Assembly (NCBI GenBank): GCA_937957805.1
Contig: CALFXW010000221.1
Span: 1 to 9,456, forward strand
Direction: 5' to 3'
Length of the DNA stretch: 9,456 nucleotides
Origin: an uncultured Sphingopyxis sp.
Lineage (GTDB): Bacteria; Pseudomonadota; Alphaproteobacteria; Sphingomonadales; Sphingomonadaceae
The notes under the pieces were generated by a model. It was given only the letters and a program-made list of their open reading frames with translations, did no database searches and was not told the origin of the DNA. Each line of letters opens with the position of its first letter. Positions within the stretch are counted from its first letter, which is position 1. Made by a program: the position numbers and the translations under genes. Positions 7,813-9,456 of the stretch are shown in pieces.

Positions 7813-7819
7813 TCGCTTC

Positions 7820-7847
7820 CTCCGGACATGTCCATAAATGTCCGGAG
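7820..7847. repeat. Perfect 10-bp inverted repeat after the tRNA, possible terminator
   Basis: CTCCGGACAT (7820-7829) and ATGTCCGGAG (7838-7847) are perfectly complementary around an 8-base loop. The left arm also contains a separate palindrome, GGACATGTCC (7824-7833), so two alternative hairpins compete. It begins eight bases after the tRNA CCA end, where a tRNA terminator would be expected, but no T-run follows. It could instead be a protein-binding site or part of the element's attachment region. Confidence 0.5.
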
Positions 7848-7866
7848 AAGTCCCCAAAATCAAAGG

Positions 7867-7946
7867 TTTTTGACGGTTGGCGCGTCCACCCGCATCCGGT
7901 CAAATTCGTTGCAATTGACGGTATCCGACGGTATTTTTGACGGTAT
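7867..7946 (+). repeat. Cluster of GACGGT direct repeats upstream of the integrase
   Basis: GACGGTAT occurs at 7917-7924, 7927-7934 and 7939-7946, and a related GACGGTTG at 7872-7879. The longer unit TTTTTGACGGT appears exactly twice (7867-7877 and 7934-7944). Repeats of this kind between attachment site and integrase gene are usually arm-type integrase binding sites or excisionase/regulator sites. The protein that binds them is not known from the sequence. Confidence 0.5.
7909..7937 (+). promoter_or_regulatory. Candidate promoter of the integrase gene
   Basis: TTGCAA (7909-7914) and TATTTT (7932-7937) are spaced by 17 bases and would start transcription about 27 bases before the integrase ATG. 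The hexamers match consensus only partly. The GACGGTAT repeats overlap the spacer and the -10 box, so a protein bound there would repress the gene; this is inference. Confidence 0.33.
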
Positions 7947-7970
7947 CGAAACCGACAAAAAGGTGGCGTC

Positions 7971-9209
7971 ATGCTTACCGATCTGGCCGTCCGAAAGGCA
8001 GTTGCACGCGACAAGCCCTACAAGCTTTCCGATGGGGGCGGGCTATACCTGCTGGTCACAAAGGCCGGTCAGCGATGCTGGCGCGTCGATTATCGTTTCG
8101 GGGAGAAGCGGGCTACCGCAGCCCTTGGGGTCTATCCCACCGTTTCGCTGGCCGAGGCGCGTGCCAAGCGGCTGGAAATCAAGAAGCAGATTGCCGATGG
8201 CATGAACCCGTCGGCCAAGCGCAAGATCGACAAGATTACCGGGCCGCTGGCCAACGTGAACAGCTTTCAGGCCGTTGCCGAGGAATGGCTCGACAAGGCC
8301 CGCCGCGAAGGCCGCGCTGAAGTCACCTTGGGCAAGCTGAAATGGCTGCTGGAGTTCGCCCACCCCATAATCGGCGCGCGCAAGATTGGTGAGATCAAAG
8401 CGCCCGAATTGCTGGCGGTCTTGCGCGCGGTTGAGAAGCGCGGGCATTACGAAACCGCGCGGCGGCTACGGAGCACCTGCGGGCAGGTATTCCGCTATGC
8501 CATCGCCACCGGGCGCGCCGACCGGGACATTTCGGCTGACCTGCGAGGCGCGATCACCGTGCCCAAAGTCACGCATCGCGCGGCCATTACCTCCCCGATG
8601 GAGGCGGGTGTGCTGCTTCGGGCAATAGACGCCTATTCGGGCTATCCGGTCACCCATGCTGCTCTGCGCCTCGCCCCTCACGTCTTCGTGCGTCCTGGCG
8701 AGCTCAGGCACGCCGAATGGACCGAATTTGACCTGACCAAGAACGTCTGGACCATCCCCGCCGAGAAAACCAAGATGCGCGTCGCCCACCGCGTGCCGCT
8801 GACCCGGCAGGTGCTCGCCATCCTGGAGGAACTGCGCGAGATCAGCGGCAACCGCCGCTACCTCTTCCCGGCTCAAGGCAAGCGGGATCGTCCCATGTGC
8901 GAAAACACGATCAATCTCGCCCTGCGGCGCATGGGGTTCGACAGCAAGACGATGACCGCCCACGGCTTCCGCGCAATGGCCAGCACGCTGCTGAACGAGC
9001 AGGGCCAATGGAATCCCGATGCCATTGAACGGCAGCTTGGGCACGCCGAGACTGATGACGTCCGCCGCGCCTATGCGCGCGGCGAGCATTGGGAAGAGCG
9101 GCTGGCCATGATGAAAAGCTGGTCCGACTATCTTGATCAGCTCCGATCAGGCGCGAAGATCCTGCAGGGAAGCTTCCGCAAGCCGCCTAGCGCCGCGATT
9201 TCTGGATAA
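7971..9209 (+). CDS. Tyrosine recombinase (DUF4102/P4-type integrase) of a genomic island
   Basis: A 412-residue site-specific integrase that should insert and help excise the element at the 3' end of the adjacent tRNA-Leu gene. Residues about 1-85 are the DUF4102 arm-binding domain (LTDLAVRKA, LSDGGGLYLLV, ALGVYPTVSLAEAR). A SAM-like core-binding domain spans about 98-185, and the catalytic domain follows from about 205. The catalytic set is complete: R241 in FVRPGELRHAEW, K268 in KTKMR, H331-x-x-R334 in AHGFRAMAST, H358 in QLGHAE and nucleophile Y368 in RRAYAR. Length is typical of the family. The ATG at 7971 is preceded by AAGGTGG at good spacing. The gene points away from the tRNA, in the standard orientation, and appears functional. 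Its 3' end overlaps the convergent excisionase-like gene by 23 bases. Confidence 0.96.
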   Translation: MLTDLAVRKAVARDKPYKLSDGGGLYLLVTKAGQRCWRVDYRFGEKRATAALGVYPTVSLAEARAKRLEIKKQIADGMNPSAKRKIDKITGPLANVNSFQAVAEEWLDKARREGRAEVTLGKLKWLLEFAHPIIGARKIGEIKAPELLAVLRAVEKRGHYETARRLRSTCGQVFRYAIATGRADRDISADLRGAITVPKVTHRAAITSPMEAGVLLRAIDAYSGYPVTHAALRLAPHVFVRPGELRHAEWTEFDLTKNVWTIPAEKTKMRVAHRVPLTRQVLAILEELREISGNRRYLFPAQGKRDRPMCENTINLALRRMGFDSKTMTAHGFRAMASTLLNEQGQWNPDAIERQLGHAETDDVRRAYARGEHWEERLAMMKSWSDYLDQLRSGAKILQGSFRKPPSAAISG

Positions 9210-9411
9210 GGCGACGCAGGCTGGCGACAGTGATCAGCGTTGATGCGCCGATCTTCACGGCATCAACCTCGCCCGCCGCGATCAGCTCATACAGCTTCGA
9301 ACGGCCTATGCCCGTCAGTTGCACGGCAACCGGGATACGCACCGTCAAGGGCTCCAGCGGCAATTGCGGCGTTTCCGGCATGGTGGCGGTTTTGGAAAGG
9401 GCGCGGGGCAT
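9187..9411 (-). CDS. Small excisionase-like / AlpA-like helix-turn-helix DNA-binding protein
   Basis: A 74-residue protein with a MerR-like winged helix-turn-helix of the excisionase (Xis/AlpA) type: helices at about 27-47 (VAVQLTGIGRSKLYELIAAG) followed by the wing EVDAVKIGASTLITVASLRRLI. Such proteins bind bent DNA near attachment sites to direct excision, or regulate the integrase gene. The basic C-terminus (LIQKSRR) fits DNA binding. The start may be the ATG at 9409-9411 or the ATG at 9379-9381 (64 residues); neither has a strong ribosome-binding site, and the HTH is in both. It is convergent with the integrase and overlaps its end by 23 bases, which is less common than a same-strand order. 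It might instead be a helix-turn-helix regulator unrelated to excision. Confidence 0.75.
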   Translation of the reverse strand: MPRALSKTATMPETPQLPLEPLTVRIPVAVQLTGIGRSKLYELIAAGEVDAVKIGASTLITVASLRRLIQKSRR

Positions 9412-9456
9412 GAACTTCGCTTTCGTCAGATGGGTTCCATGCGCGCCATATTGCCC

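Noticed and set aside
7008..7835. A 275-codon minus-strand open frame running from inside the NDUFA9-like gene through the tRNA
   Set aside because: It reads through the tRNA-Leu gene and has no recognisable domain; it is a frame shadow.
8466..9089. A 207-codon minus-strand open frame opposite the integrase
   Set aside because: It is antisense to a complete integrase catalytic domain and shows no family features.

Overview
The window looks like chromosomal DNA from an alphaproteobacterium, most likely a sphingomonad. This rests on the high GC content, the tight minus-strand pair of an NDUFA9-like NAD(P)-binding protein and UppP, and the overall protein style. It is inferred by recognition, not by a search. 

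Layout. Positions 1-138 hold only a possible C-terminal scrap of a plus-strand gene cut by the window edge. Positions 139-3326 carry a minus-strand two-gene operon: an ABC exporter/flippase with fused membrane and ATPase domains (transcribed first), then a GT4-type glycosyltransferase, joined by a 1-base stop/start overlap (TAGTG). Divergent from it, 3479-5782 (+) encodes a large membrane-anchored protein of the sulfatase/alkaline-phosphatase fold with phosphoethanolamine-transferase-like active-site motifs and an extra C-terminal domain of about 150 residues. Convergent with that gene, 5794-7582 (-) is a second tight operon: an NDUFA9-like atypical SDR protein, then uppP (undecaprenyl-diphosphate phosphatase). 

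A tRNA-Leu(CAG) gene with its own promoter-like element lies at 7726-7812 (+). It is followed 158 bases later by a same-strand DUF4102-type tyrosine recombinase (7971-9209), and then by a convergent small excisionase-like helix-turn-helix gene (9187-9411) that overlaps the recombinase 3' end by 23 bases. This is the usual start of a genomic island or prophage integrated at a tRNA 3' end. The cargo and the far attachment site lie beyond the window. 

How the genes fit together. The ABC protein, glycosyltransferase, phosphotransferase-like protein and UppP all suggest building, moving and decorating undecaprenyl-linked or surface glycan, though only UppP has a firmly assignable reaction. The integrase, the repeats in front of it and the excisionase-like gene form a likely integration/excision control module. 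No CRISPR array, rRNA or insertion sequence was seen. I did not find a clearly new system. The best leads are the unusual C-terminal domain of the phosphotransferase-like protein, the AT-rich core of the glycosyltransferase gene, and the repeat-rich regulatory region in front of the integrase.
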